The notes: a model not told the origin generated them from the letters alone. 64,000 bases of DNA from JACNKV01 sp964422145 (GCA_964422145.1 CAYQZV010000002.1:1-64000), one strand, 5' to 3'. Counted from the stretch's first letter, positions 1-8,699 are shown. Made by a program: numbers and translations.

Positions 1-16
1 ACATAGGATCCTATGT
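1..16. repeat. 16-bp perfect palindrome at the window edge
   Basis: The first 16 bases, ACATAGGATCCTATGT, are a perfect palindrome ending on the first base of the pdxT stop codon. It may be the inner part of a longer hairpin continuing left of the window, or a protein-binding site. The left flank is not visible, so its role is open. Confidence 0.4.
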
Positions 17-576
17 TATGCTTTCATCATTAATTCATGAAAAAAGGTCTCACCACCCAGTTCAGGATGGAATGTCAGACCAATATGTTTACCTTCCCGG
101 ACAGCGACCGGTTCATTTTGATAGGTCGAAAGGACTTCAGTGGCGTTAGAAATCTTACTGATTTTTGGCGCTCGAATGAATGTGGCTTTCACCTCTTTTG
201 ATTCGCCATTGACTGAAGCAGCGATTGAATCAGTGAATGAAAACACCTGCCTGCCATATCCGTTTCTTTTGATTGAAACATTCAAAAGCCCCAAAGGTTT
301 CACTCGAGCATCATTGACATCTTTTGCCAGCATGATCAACCCTGCACACGTCCCAAGGATGGGATAAGATTTTGCAAACTCTGAAATAGGATGATAAAAA
401 TTGATCCGTTCCAAGAGATTGGTCATGGTGGTTGATTCACCACCAGGAATGATCAGCCCGTTTACTTCGTCCAGCTGTTTCGGATAACGAACGATCAACG
501 AGTCGACATCCATTTTTCGGAGTAATTGCTGATGGGAATGAATATTCCCTTGAAGTCCAAGAACACCTATCTTCAT
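16..576 (-). CDS. pdxT: Pyridoxal 5'-phosphate synthase glutaminase subunit PdxT
   Basis: This is the glutaminase half of the ribose-5-phosphate-dependent PLP synthase. It releases ammonia from glutamine and channels it to PdxS. The 186-residue protein has the usual length and the class I amidotransferase signature: PGGEST near residue 44, nucleophile Cys77 in GTCAGL, and the His170/Glu172 pair in FHPE. It lies 19 bases downstream of pdxS, in the usual pdxS-pdxT order, and is the last gene of the nrnA-ispH-pdxS-pdxT run. The upstream ribosome site is weak, so translation may depend on coupling to pdxS. A 16-bp palindrome overlaps the stop codon. Identification is firm. Confidence 0.96.
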   Translation of the reverse strand: MKIGVLGLQGNIHSHQQLLRKMDVDSLIVRYPKQLDEVNGLIIPGGESTTMTNLLERINFYHPISEFAKSYPILGTCAGLIMLAKDVNDARVKPLGLLNVSIKRNGYGRQVFSFTDSIAASVNGESKEVKATFIRAPKISKISNATEVLSTYQNEPVAVREGKHIGLTFHPELGGETFFHELMMKA

Positions 577-595
577 TTTACAGGATCAAATTGAT

Positions 596-1477
596 TTACC
601 ATCCACGGTTTTGCAGACGTTCTTCTTCCGGGATTTCGCTCATATCCAATCCCTTCATCGCTTCTTTCAGTTCGGCTGAAATTTCCACCAATTTTTTCGG
701 GTCATCATAATACGTAGTCGCTTCAACAATCGCCTTCGCTCTGGCGGCAGGATCTTCACTCATAAAAATACCTGATCCTACGAAAACGGATTCAGCTCCA
801 AGCTGCATCATTAGAGATGCATCTGCAGGAGTTGCGATTCCACCGGCTGCAAAATTCGGCACAGGAAGTTTTCCGGTTTTTGCTACCGTCTCAACTAAGC
901 AGAACGGTGCACCCATATCTTTGGCAGCCGCCATCAACTCATCGTGAGTTTTAATAGTTAATTCTTTCATTTGGCTTTGTACAGTTCTCATATGACGAAC
1001 AGCTTCGACGATATTTCCGCTTCCTGCTTCGCCTTTTGTACGGATCATCGCAGCGCCTTCACCGATTCGGCGTAACGCTTCACCTAAATTTCTCGCGCCG
1101 CAAACAAAGGGAGCTTTAAAGTTTTTTTTCCAAATATGATTGGCTTCATCAGCTGGCGTTAATACTTCACTCTCGTCAATAAAATCTACTTCTAAAGCTT
1201 CTAAGATCTGCGCTTCAGCAAAGTGTCCGATCCGGCATTTTGCCATCACTGGAATCGAAACCATCTTTTGGATTTCCTGAATCATGGTCGGATTGCTCAT
1301 ACGGGCAATTCCACCGTCTTGACGAATCAACGCAGGGATTCTTTCAAGTGCCATCACCGCAACAGCACCGGCCTGTTCAGCGATTTTTGCCTGATCAGCA
1401 TTCATGACATCCATGATCACTCCGCCTTTCAGCATCTCTGCCAAACCGATCTTTACATTCATTGTATCATTGCTCAT
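596..1477 (-). CDS. pdxS: Pyridoxal 5'-phosphate synthase lyase subunit PdxS
   Basis: PdxS condenses ribose 5-phosphate, glyceraldehyde 3-phosphate and PdxT-derived ammonia into PLP in the cytoplasm. Family hallmarks are visible: KGGVIMDV near the N-terminus, the Schiff-base lysine in PVMAKCRIGH, the second active-site lysine in RTKGE, GSGNIVEAVRHMR, and the phosphate-binding segment FVGSGIFMSEDP. I chose the ATG at 1477 because AAGGA lies about eight bases upstream and the homologous core starts soon after. A longer frame begins at 1507 but has no such site. The start overlaps the end of ispH by 11 bases, so the two are probably translationally coupled. Identification is firm; the start is likely. 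Confidence 0.96.
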   Translation of the reverse strand: MSNDTMNVKIGLAEMLKGGVIMDVMNADQAKIAEQAGAVAVMALERIPALIRQDGGIARMSNPTMIQEIQKMVSIPVMAKCRIGHFAEAQILEALEVDFIDESEVLTPADEANHIWKKNFKAPFVCGARNLGEALRRIGEGAAMIRTKGEAGSGNIVEAVRHMRTVQSQMKELTIKTHDELMAAAKDMGAPFCLVETVAKTGKLPVPNFAAGGIATPADASLMMQLGAESVFVGSGIFMSEDPAARAKAIVEATTYYDDPKKLVEISAELKEAMKGLDMSEIPEEERLQNRGW

Positions 1478-2333
1478 AAATAATTTCCTTTTGTTTAATA
1501 TTTCCAATACTTTTTATTCGGTTAATTACCTGTTCAATCACATTATCCGGCGTGGATGCACCGGCCGAAATGCCGACCGTATCCTCAGTGTTGAACCAAT
1601 CCGGATTGATATCTTCAGCAGAAGTGACCTGATAAGATCTTTTATTCCTCTGCTTAGATATTTGTGTTAACCGTTTTGAATTTGCGCTTGTAAATGATCC
1701 GATCACCAACATGATGTCACACGCTTCAGCCAATGATTTTATTTGTTCATGATTCCGGCGAGTCGGGTAGCAGATTGTATTCACAAATCGCAGATCAAAA
1801 ACTTTTGTCATTAAAATATTGATGATTGCCTGTACATTTTCAATCATCTGAGTGGATTGTGTCACCACACCTGCTTTTTTTATTTTCGGTAATGCTTCAG
1901 CTTCTTCCGGAGTTGATATAATTACTGCATCTTTGACCTGACTCGCGATTCCAACTACTTCATCGTGCCCGTGATCACCGATAATAATGATTTTTCGTTC
2001 ATCGTTCTGCAAGGTGATCGCTTCATGATGAATCTCTGTCACTAATGGACAGGTTGCATCAATGATCTTCAAATCTTTTTTCCGGGCTTTTTCCCATAAT
2101 TCCGGGACGGTTCCGTGGGCTCGAAATAAAATGGGTTTCCCATTCGGGATATCTTCGAGGGAGTCCACAACCTTTGCGCCCTTTTTCTCAAGCATATCCA
2201 CGACGATCTCATTATGAACTATATGACCGAGCATATAGACTTCACCGTACTCAGCAGATGTTTTCTCTGCTATTTTTACTGCTTCTCTAACTCCGAAACA
2301 GTACCCGGCATCTTTTGCTACGTTAATCTTCAT
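1467..2333 (-). CDS. ispH: 4-hydroxy-3-methylbut-2-enyl diphosphate reductase (IspH/LytB)
   Basis: IspH is the last enzyme of the MEP pathway. It reduces HMBPP to IPP and DMAPP using a [4Fe-4S] cluster. The 288-residue protein has the three cluster cysteines (Cys12, Cys95, Cys188), substrate-contacting histidines in GHIVHN (His40), FRAHG (His73) and GHDE (His123 with Glu125), and the SANSKRL motif near residue 217. It overlaps the upstream phosphoesterase gene by four bases (ATGA) and the downstream pdxS by 11, so it sits in a tight operon. The isoprenoid products also supply quinones and the undecaprenyl carrier needed by other systems here, although nothing in the sequence shows co-regulation. 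Identification is firm. Confidence 0.96.
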   Translation of the reverse strand: MKINVAKDAGYCFGVREAVKIAEKTSAEYGEVYMLGHIVHNEIVVDMLEKKGAKVVDSLEDIPNGKPILFRAHGTVPELWEKARKKDLKIIDATCPLVTEIHHEAITLQNDERKIIIIGDHGHDEVVGIASQVKDAVIISTPEEAEALPKIKKAGVVTQSTQMIENVQAIINILMTKVFDLRFVNTICYPTRRNHEQIKSLAEACDIMLVIGSFTSANSKRLTQISKQRNKRSYQVTSAEDINPDWFNTEDTVGISAGASTPDNVIEQVINRIKSIGNIKQKEIIYEQ

Positions 2334-3328
2334 TCGCTTAGATCGGATAAACTTCTTTCAATCTCTGTTAAAACAATTTTAACCACATCCTGGACATTAC
2401 CATTGACAACTGCACCCGCTGCCATATCATGCCCTCCACCTCCTAAACTGCGGGCAACATCTCCTATGATGTATTTTCCTTTGGATCGAAAATTCACACG
2501 ACAGGAATTTTCATCTTTTTGAAAGATCATCGTTGCAATTTCGACTCCCTGAATCGTGCGGACGATATCTGTAAATCCTTCAACATCTTCTTTGTTGGCA
2601 TTTGCTTCAGAAAGTAATTCTTGAGTTATGGCAAACCAAGCAACTTCACCGTTATGTGTATAATTTAAATTGGCCAGTACACGTCCAAGCAATGCCATTC
2701 TATTCCTAGAATGTGATTCATATACTTTTTGATAAATCCCGGTAGCATCAATACCGTTTTGGATACATTCGATGGCAATTTGATGACTGTTGATTGTCGT
2801 ATTATTATGACGAAAAGATCCTGTGTCGGTCATGATCGCGACATAGATTCCTTCACAAATAATGGTCGGGATCGTTCCGTTGTACTGGCGTTTCAAATAA
2901 TCAAAAATGATTTCACCGGTTGCTGCAGCTTTGACATCGATAATATTATGGGTAAACGGTGAATTTTTCAAATGCGGATGGTGATCGATATTCAATGTTA
3001 GAATCTTGTTCGTTTCCAACTCATCCCAAAGCACGTTCATTCGTTTGTAATCACCGATATCAAGGATGATCGCCAAATCAACGTTCGATATCCATTCAGC
3101 TTGAGTTTTTTTATCAAATTCTTCAAACCGGTTATCAGGATTTAAAAAAGTGTACTCAGTTGGGAACGGAGAGGTGTTGATGATTCGGCAGTCTTTGCCC
3201 AGTCCGGTTAAATATTCATAAAAAGCTGTCTCACAGCCCAGTCCGTCTCCGTCTGGATTTTCATGCGTGGTCAGCAATATTGATTCCGCATCTAATAAAA
3301 GTTGATGATATTTCGTCCAATTAACCAT
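2330..3328 (-). CDS. nrnA: DHH-family phosphoesterase, NrnA/pAp-phosphatase type
   Basis: A cytoplasmic DHH/DHHA1 phosphoesterase related to NrnA, which degrades nanoRNA and dephosphorylates pAp. Visible motifs are THENPDGDGLGCE near the N-terminus, the metal-binding LDIGD, the DHH signature in NIDHHPHL near residue 115, MTDTGSFR, and the DHHA1 glycine-rich GGGGHDMAAG near the C-terminus. I place the start at the ATG at 3328, where family homology begins; an in-frame GTG at 3349 is possible. Upstream, a TATGAT hexamer (- strand, about 3372-3377) could be a -10 element for this operon, but I see no good -35. Cyclic-dinucleotide hydrolysis is known for some relatives, so the exact substrate is inferred. 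Confidence 0.88.
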   Translation of the reverse strand: MVNWTKYHQLLLDAESILLTTHENPDGDGLGCETAFYEYLTGLGKDCRIINTSPFPTEYTFLNPDNRFEEFDKKTQAEWISNVDLAIILDIGDYKRMNVLWDELETNKILTLNIDHHPHLKNSPFTHNIIDVKAAATGEIIFDYLKRQYNGTIPTIICEGIYVAIMTDTGSFRHNNTTINSHQIAIECIQNGIDATGIYQKVYESHSRNRMALLGRVLANLNYTHNGEVAWFAITQELLSEANANKEDVEGFTDIVRTIQGVEIATMIFQKDENSCRVNFRSKGKYIIGDVARSLGGGGHDMAAGAVVNGNVQDVVKIVLTEIERSLSDLSE

Positions 3329-3448
3329 TCTTCTCGATGTAGTGAACACAGAATTTAGAATTATTTCTTAAATCATACTAAGGATTTGACGATAATCGAC
3401 TGATTTTTATGATCGAATAAAAATTGTTGAAAAAGAGAATAAGAAGAC

Positions 3449-3988
3449 TTACTTCTCGTGCGTTTCCCACAATTTTTCCGAGGAATGAGAGTAGTATCTG
3501 GCCAAGACAAATAAATAATCAGACAACCGGTTTAAATACTGAATCCACTTATGTGCATTTCCATCTTCCTCAAGCAAGGGTATTATTTTACTTTCTGCTC
3601 TGCGACAAACAGCTCTCGCAACATGAATTCTAGAAGAAAACTCATTTCCCCCGGGAAGTACAAACTCCTTTAAAGCTGGAAGCGTCTCATTCATTTTTTC
3701 AACACGTTCTTCCAAGTGATAAACCCTCTCCTCATTTAATAACTGTTTATCAAAATTAGGAATGGAAACCTCTCCGCCCAAATTGAATAAATCATTCTGG
3801 AGCGTTATGAGTTCTTTTTTTAATTCCTTATCAGGACAAACAACAATAGCTGTCCCAATCAGTGAGTTCAACTCATCTATATTTCCCAGAGCTTGAATCC
3901 GCGGATGGTTTTTCGATACTTCGGTTCCATCGCCAAGGGATGTCTTCCCTTTGTCTCCCCTTTTTGTGATGACTTTATTAATACGCAT
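3449..3988 (-). CDS. pduO: PduO-type ATP:cob(I)alamin adenosyltransferase
   Basis: This enzyme transfers the adenosyl group of ATP to cob(I)alamin, giving coenzyme B12. The 179 residues show the family signatures in order: TKRGDKGKTSL at the N-terminus (phosphate binding), GNIDELNSLIG near residue 35, RAVCRRAE near residue 125, and YLNRLSDYLFVLARY near the C-terminus. Its start codon overlaps the stop of the antiporter gene (TAATG), so the two are coupled although their functions look unrelated. Together with the cobalamin riboswitch and TonB-dependent receptor near 61 kb, it points to B12 salvage and use. No corrin-ring synthesis genes are in the window. Confidence 0.93.
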   Translation of the reverse strand: MRINKVITKRGDKGKTSLGDGTEVSKNHPRIQALGNIDELNSLIGTAIVVCPDKELKKELITLQNDLFNLGGEVSIPNFDKQLLNEERVYHLEERVEKMNETLPALKEFVLPGGNEFSSRIHVARAVCRRAESKIIPLLEEDGNAHKWIQYLNRLSDYLFVLARYYSHSSEKLWETHEK

Positions 3989-5436
3989 TAGAAGAAAATT
4001 ACGGTTACTAAAACAAAAATTGGAATTAAAATAGGAAGGGAGTATTTGAAAATATATCCAAAGAAACTCGGCATATCAATACCGGCTTCTTCTGAAATGG
4101 ATTTAACCATAAAGTTAGGAGCGTTTCCGATATAGGTATTTGCACCCATAAATACAGCTCCCATCGAAATAGCCAACAATGTAGTGCTTAATTCTCCCAT
4201 CAACTGAACAGCATTACCTCCTGCTGTATTAAAGAAAACTAAATAAGTAGGAGCATTATCCAAGAAACTGGATAATATACCTGTTGCCCAAAAATACATT
4301 TCATTCACAGGATTTCCATTTGAAGATACTGACTGGATTACAACAGCCAAAGCACCGCTCTCACCTACTTTCAAAATCGCAATCGCCGGGATGATTGTTA
4401 CAAAAATCCCTGCAAATAATTTTGCCACCTCTTGAATCGGGAACCAAGTAAACTCATTATTTATCCGGATATCTTTCGATGTGTATTTCCAGCTGAGTGC
4501 GGTTAACAATACTAGAAGCACATCCCGTGTAATATTTTGCAGTTCCATTTCGATATGATAAATATGGAATGAAATATGGGGTCGCCAGAACCCGCTTAAT
4601 AAAACGGATAAAACTACTCCTGCCAACAGAATGAAATTCCCTTGTCCTTCAATTCCGAGTTTGTGATCTTCTTGGTCTGAAACTTTTGCAGATGGGGCTG
4701 GAAGTTCTTCTTTGCGGTAATAGTAACTATCCACTATATAAAAAACAAAAGTTAACAATACGATGACAAAAAGCATCGGAACCAACATCGCTTTTGTCGT
4801 CCAAAAGAAACTTACTCCTTTTAAAAATCCGAGGAAGAGCGGAGGGTCACCCAGCGGAGTTAAGGATCCGCCGATATTTGCAACCAAGAATATAAAAAAT
4901 ACAACGATATGTACTTTATTCTTCCGCCATTGATTTGCACGGATCAGCGGTCGAATCAATAACATCGCTGCTCCGGTTGTTCCCATCCAACTGGCAAGAG
5001 CTGTTCCCAATAATATGATGCCGGTGTTCACACTCGGACTTCCGACCAACTTTCCTGTTAAACGGATTCCACCCGAAATTGTGAATAAAGCCAGTAACAA
5101 AACTATAAAGGGAATATATTCTAATAAACCGACATGCAGCAGCTCATATACGGTCGTCGGCAAACCATATTGAATCCAAAACGGAACAATAAATAGAGCA
5201 GCCCAAAAGAATGAAATTTTTCCAAAATGATGATGCCAGAATGAAGGAACTACCAAAGGCATAACAGCAATCGATAATAAAATACCCGCAAAAGGAAGAA
5301 CCCATAATATTGAGAGGTCTGCTCCATTTACATGTGGAACAGCATGTGAATCGGATCCCGTTGCAGCCGAAATGATTACCGGGATTAAACTAATAGCTGC
5401 TACAATAATTAATTTTTGAATTTTCGATATGGACAT
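3988..5436 (-). CDS. Sodium:proton antiporter-like membrane carrier (ion transporter superfamily)
   Basis: A polytopic inner-membrane carrier of about 480 residues with roughly a dozen hydrophobic segments. Two inverted-repeat-like segments resemble ArsB/NhaD/CitMHS transporters: the region around GGSLTPLGDPPL near residue 195 and the segment SSFLDNAPTYLVFF followed by GANTYIGNAPN in the C-terminal half. Such proteins are usually annotated as sodium:proton antiporters, and some relatives carry carboxylates instead, so the substrate is not proven. The start is the ATG at 5436, behind an A/G-rich stretch; a TTG five codons earlier also keeps the frame. Its position next to the Na+-NQR block suggests a role in balancing Na+ and H+ gradients, which is inference. 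Confidence 0.8.
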   Translation of the reverse strand: MSISKIQKLIIVAAISLIPVIISAATGSDSHAVPHVNGADLSILWVLPFAGILLSIAVMPLVVPSFWHHHFGKISFFWAALFIVPFWIQYGLPTTVYELLHVGLLEYIPFIVLLLALFTISGGIRLTGKLVGSPSVNTGIILLGTALASWMGTTGAAMLLIRPLIRANQWRKNKVHIVVFFIFLVANIGGSLTPLGDPPLFLGFLKGVSFFWTTKAMLVPMLFVIVLLTFVFYIVDSYYYRKEELPAPSAKVSDQEDHKLGIEGQGNFILLAGVVLSVLLSGFWRPHISFHIYHIEMELQNITRDVLLVLLTALSWKYTSKDIRINNEFTWFPIQEVAKLFAGIFVTIIPAIAILKVGESGALAVVIQSVSSNGNPVNEMYFWATGILSSFLDNAPTYLVFFNTAGGNAVQLMGELSTTLLAISMGAVFMGANTYIGNAPNFMVKSISEEAGIDMPSFFGYIFKYSLPILIPIFVLVTVIFF

Positions 5437-5508
5437 TCTTTTTTCTTTCAAGTATTTAAGGCATGAAATTTACCGCTTTCTGATCATATTTCGGCGAAAA
5501 TAATTCAT

Positions 5509-5514
5509 TATAAT
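5509..5514 (+). promoter_or_regulatory. Candidate -10 element for nqrM
   Basis: A perfect TATAAT lies 74 bases before the nqrM start, in the gap between two divergent genes. It sits in ATTATAAT, which is symmetrical, so it could serve either strand. No convincing -35 hexamer was found at the right distance. Confidence 0.3.
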
Positions 5515-5587
5515 CCTTACGATTTCATATCAGAAAACACTTTAAAATTCAATGGATGGATATTCATCAACGATTTTAATTTTTCGT

Positions 5588-5758
5588 ATGAATTTAATCT
5601 TAGGAATAGCCGTTATTGGAATAGCAATCATCGGGATGTCGGTTGGAATTATTTTTGGAAGAAAACCTTTGTCAGGTTCTTGTAATAACCAACCCGGAGG
5701 AAATTGCTCCTGCAACGAAAATGAAAAAGAAAGTTGTGACAACAAACTTTCGAGTTAA
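5588..5758 (+). CDS. nqrM: Na+-NQR maturation protein NqrM
   Basis: A 56-residue single-pass membrane protein matching the small NqrM (DUF539) family, needed to insert the iron centre held between NqrD and NqrE. It has one N-terminal helix (residues 2-23), the family-like FGRKPLSGSC junction and four cysteines (Cys32, Cys40, Cys42, Cys50) in a hydrophilic tail. I chose the ATG at 5588 because homology begins there with MNLILGIAVIG. An in-frame ATG at 5552 would add 12 residues, and neither start has a strong ribosome site. The gene is on the + strand, convergent with apbE, whereas known NQR clusters usually carry nqrM downstream of nqrF or apbE in the same direction. Confidence 0.88.
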   Translation: MNLILGIAVIGIAIIGMSVGIIFGRKPLSGSCNNQPGGNCSCNENEKESCDNKLSS

Positions 5759-5776
5759 TATCCCCTCAAAATCGGC

Positions 5777-6805
5777 TTACTTTATTTCTACTAACTGATA
5801 TTGATTTCCGCTCTCCCGGATAATCATTATACAACTCACTTCCGGGAGTGATTCTATCAGTTTTTCACTATCGTGCTTTCCCATTACCAGTAATGCTGTT
5901 GCCAGTGCATCTGCCTGCAAACAAGTGGGCGCAATTACGGTAGCAGAAGCCACATTCATTTTAACAGGGTACCCGGTACGCGCATCAATAGCATGAGAAT
6001 ACATCATGTTCTCCCAGGTAAAGTAGTTCCGATAATCCCCTGATGTTGCCATCGCTTGATTATCAAGTGAAATGACGGATGCTAGGTCTTGACCCGGAAC
6101 CGAATTATATTCGGGTTTGTCAATCCCAATCTTCCATGCTTCACCATAAATATTTTTTCCCACACACCGGACTTCCCCTCCTATCTCCACTAGACAGTGA
6201 TCAAATCCATAATCCACTAGATATTCAGAAACTTCATCAACACCAAACCCCTTAGCAATCGCATTGACATCGATTTGCACTTCCGGATTTGTCTTGATCA
6301 AATAATTTCCATCTACTCGAATTTGGTGTGAGCCAACATTCAACAAAATATTTTGTATGGATCCTTCAGTTGGTGGTCTCCATTCATCGGCATGTCGAAT
6401 AAAAAACCCCCAAAGATCTACTAAAGGCATTACTGTAATATCAAAAGCCCCATTCGTACGTTGATATATATCCAGTGCACTTTTAACAACAAATGCAAAC
6501 TCATCCGATACAAGAAATGGTTCTTTGCTGTTCCACCGATTAAATTGAGATATTTCACTATCTTTGATGTAGGTGGACATCTGTCGGTTGATTTCAACCA
6601 GAATCGAGTCAACATTAGATTGGATTTTATCCTTATCAAATTTCGATTCTGAAATAATCGAGATTGAGTATGTTGTTCCCATGGTACGACCTGAGAATTT
6701 GTACTCACGTTTGGTATTAGTACATCCGCTGAAAAAGAATATGTTAACGAAAAACAGGAATAAAATGAAGGTAGAAATCCGGTTCTGTCCCGCATAATAC
6801 TTCAT
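5777..6805 (-). CDS. apbE: FAD:protein FMN transferase ApbE, lipoprotein
   Basis: ApbE attaches FMN covalently to threonines of NqrB and NqrC, using FAD as donor, on the outer face of the inner membrane. The N-terminus has a hydrophobic segment ending in FFFSGC, a lipobox. Family motifs follow: GRTMGTTYSI, DVNAIAKGFGVD, GGEVRC, TSGDYRNYF, and SHAIDARTGYP, which holds the Mg2+-binding region. I use the ATG at 6805; a TTG three codons earlier is possible. It lies just after nqrF at the end of the nuo-nqr run, and both substrates with recognisable FMN motifs are encoded a few kilobases upstream. Identification is firm. Confidence 0.95.
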   Translation of the reverse strand: MKYYAGQNRISTFILFLFFVNIFFFSGCTNTKREYKFSGRTMGTTYSISIISESKFDKDKIQSNVDSILVEINRQMSTYIKDSEISQFNRWNSKEPFLVSDEFAFVVKSALDIYQRTNGAFDITVMPLVDLWGFFIRHADEWRPPTEGSIQNILLNVGSHQIRVDGNYLIKTNPEVQIDVNAIAKGFGVDEVSEYLVDYGFDHCLVEIGGEVRCVGKNIYGEAWKIGIDKPEYNSVPGQDLASVISLDNQAMATSGDYRNYFTWENMMYSHAIDARTGYPVKMNVASATVIAPTCLQADALATALLVMGKHDSEKLIESLPEVSCIMIIRESGNQYQLVEIK

Positions 6806-6853
6806 ATGAATCAACTGCCTAATTTATTATTTAAACTCCGTTAACGAAGAGAA

Positions 6854-8074
6854 TCAGAATTTATCGTAGTCAATCATTTCTGAGTCCACACCAAGATCAT
6901 AAAGCATTTTATCTACAGCATCGATCATCATGGGCGGGCCACACATATAATACTCAATCTCCGTTGGGTCATCATGCTTGGATAAATAATCATCGTGAAT
7001 CACTTGATGAATAAACCCAATAGGACCTTCCCAATTATCTTCTGGAAGTGGTTCGGATAAGGCGACATTGTATGAGAAATTTGGAAACTCCTCAGACAAA
7101 GCTTTGAATTCGTCATCATAGAACATTTCTCGTAATGATCTGGCTCCATACCAAAATGAAACTTTCCGTTTCGTTCTTTGTGTCTTCAACAAGTCAAAGA
7201 TATGACTCCGCATAGGCGCCATCCCTGCACCGCCGCCAATGTATAACATTTCACGATCGGTTTCTTTTGCAAAAAATTCACCATACGGACCTGAAACCAT
7301 AACCTTATCGCCGGGTTTCAAATTAAAGATGAATGAAGAAGCAATCCCCGGAGGTGCATCCGGGACATTCGGGGGGGGTGAAGCAATACGAACATTCAGC
7401 ATAACTATATTCCCTTCAGCGGGATGATTTGCCATGGAATATGCACGGAAAATAGGTTCATCATTGACTGCGTGGTACTGCCATAAATTAAATTTATCCC
7501 AATCAGGGCGATATTCTTCTTCAACATCAAATTGACTATAATCCAGTTGATATTCTGGAATGTCAATCTGAATATATCCGCCTGCACGAAAGTCCAGTGT
7601 TTCACCTTCAGGAAGCTCTAAGATCAATTCCTTAATAAATGTAGCGACATTTTGATTGGATCGTACAGTGCATTCCCATTTTTGGATATTAAATATTTCA
7701 TCCGGGATCCTGATCTTGATATCATTCTTTATTTTGACTTGGCAGGCAAGCCTCCAATTATCTTTGGCTTTTGCTCGACTGATATGCCCGGTCTCTGTCG
7801 GGAGAATGTCTCCACCGCCTTCCACGACTTGACAAGTACACATCGCGCAGGTTCCACCTCCGCCGCATGCAGAAGGAATAAATATCTCATTGGCGGCTAA
7901 ACTTTGCAGTAATGTTCCGCCCGGACGAACCTTTAAAGATTTCTCTGGATCTTCATTGATCTCAATTGTCATATCACCTTTCGGTAATAACTTGCTTTCG
8001 GCAAAATTCAAAAGCAATACAAGTATCAGGATTAACGCCGTAAAAAATATTACACCAGTTGCTGCTGTAATCAT
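6854..8074 (-). CDS. nqrF: Na+-translocating NADH:quinone reductase subunit F
   Basis: NqrF is the NADH-oxidising entry subunit of Na+-NQR. It has one N-terminal membrane helix (residues 6-23), a 2Fe-2S ferredoxin domain with Cys70, Cys76, Cys79 and Cys111, an FAD domain with RAYSMANHP starting at Arg210, and a C-terminal NADH domain with GGGAGMAPMRSH and YYMCGPPMM. At 406 residues it is full length, and the cysteine positions match the well-studied Vibrio protein. The coding strand holds a run of eight C (7371-7378) inside a proline-rich loop, and the frame is intact across it. It is followed by apbE. Identification is firm. Confidence 0.98.
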   Translation of the reverse strand: MITAATGVIFFTALILILVLLLNFAESKLLPKGDMTIEINEDPEKSLKVRPGGTLLQSLAANEIFIPSACGGGGTCAMCTCQVVEGGGDILPTETGHISRAKAKDNWRLACQVKIKNDIKIRIPDEIFNIQKWECTVRSNQNVATFIKELILELPEGETLDFRAGGYIQIDIPEYQLDYSQFDVEEEYRPDWDKFNLWQYHAVNDEPIFRAYSMANHPAEGNIVMLNVRIASPPPNVPDAPPGIASSFIFNLKPGDKVMVSGPYGEFFAKETDREMLYIGGGAGMAPMRSHIFDLLKTQRTKRKVSFWYGARSLREMFYDDEFKALSEEFPNFSYNVALSEPLPEDNWEGPIGFIHQVIHDDYLSKHDDPTEIEYYMCGPPMMIDAVDKMLYDLGVDSEMIDYDKF

Positions 8075-8086
8075 ATCCTCAACCTC

Positions 8087-8698
8087 CTATAAATTGATAC
8101 CGGAAAATGCCATAAAGGCCATCGAAAGTAAACCCGTCAGCAGCATGGTTATTCCTAACCCTTTTAACCCGGGCGGCACATTCGAATATCGGAGTTTATG
8201 TCTAATCGCAGCCATAGACGCAATCGCCAGGAAAAATCCAATACCGGATCCAAACCCAAAGACAACCGATTCTCCAAATGTATATTGACGTTCAACCAAA
8301 AGAAGCGATCCGCCCAAAATAGCACAGTTTACCGCAATTAGGGGTAGAAAGATCCCCAACGCCTGATACAATACCGGCAGGAATCGGTCCAATGTCATTT
8401 CAACCAATTGAACCATCGCTGCAATGACTGCAATGAAGGCGATGAAATTCAGATAACTCAAATCACTATTTGGCATTCCGATCCAGGACAAAGCCCCTTT
8501 TTCTAAAAAGAAATGATGCAGCGCCCAATTGACAGGAGCTGTAATTGTCAATACAAACACTACCGCAATTCCTAATCCAATGGATGTCTCTACCTTCTTT
8601 GATATAGCTAAGAAGGAACACATCCCGAGGAAATAGGCTAATAAAATATTTTCTACAAAAATGGATTTAATTGCGAGAGATAAATAATGTTCAAACAT
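8087..8698 (-). CDS. nqrE: Na+-NQR subunit E
   Basis: A six-helix membrane subunit of Na+-NQR, paralogous to NqrD. The two pack in inverted orientation and hold an iron centre between them with two cysteines each; here these are Cys27 and Cys125 (in AVNCAILGG). The start is the ATG at 8698, fixed by a strong AGGAGGTG ribosome site; a longer frame to 8713 would run into nqrD. The gene begins one base after the nqrD stop. The length of about 203 residues is normal. NqrM, encoded at 5588, is the expected assembly factor for this iron site. Confidence 0.97.
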   Translation of the reverse strand: MFEHYLSLAIKSIFVENILLAYFLGMCSFLAISKKVETSIGLGIAVVFVLTITAPVNWALHHFFLEKGALSWIGMPNSDLSYLNFIAFIAVIAAMVQLVEMTLDRFLPVLYQALGIFLPLIAVNCAILGGSLLLVERQYTFGESVVFGFGSGIGFFLAIASMAAIRHKLRYSNVPPGLKGLGITMLLTGLLSMAFMAFSGINL

Positions 8699-8699
8699 C

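Noticed and set aside
7371..7378. Possible frameshift in nqrF at the C-run
   Set aside because: The reading frame is continuous through the tract, and all cofactor and nucleotide motifs are present on both sides.
7890..8288. A 132-codon open frame on the + strand opposite nqrF and nqrE
   Set aside because: It is antisense to two conserved subunits and has no domain features of its own.
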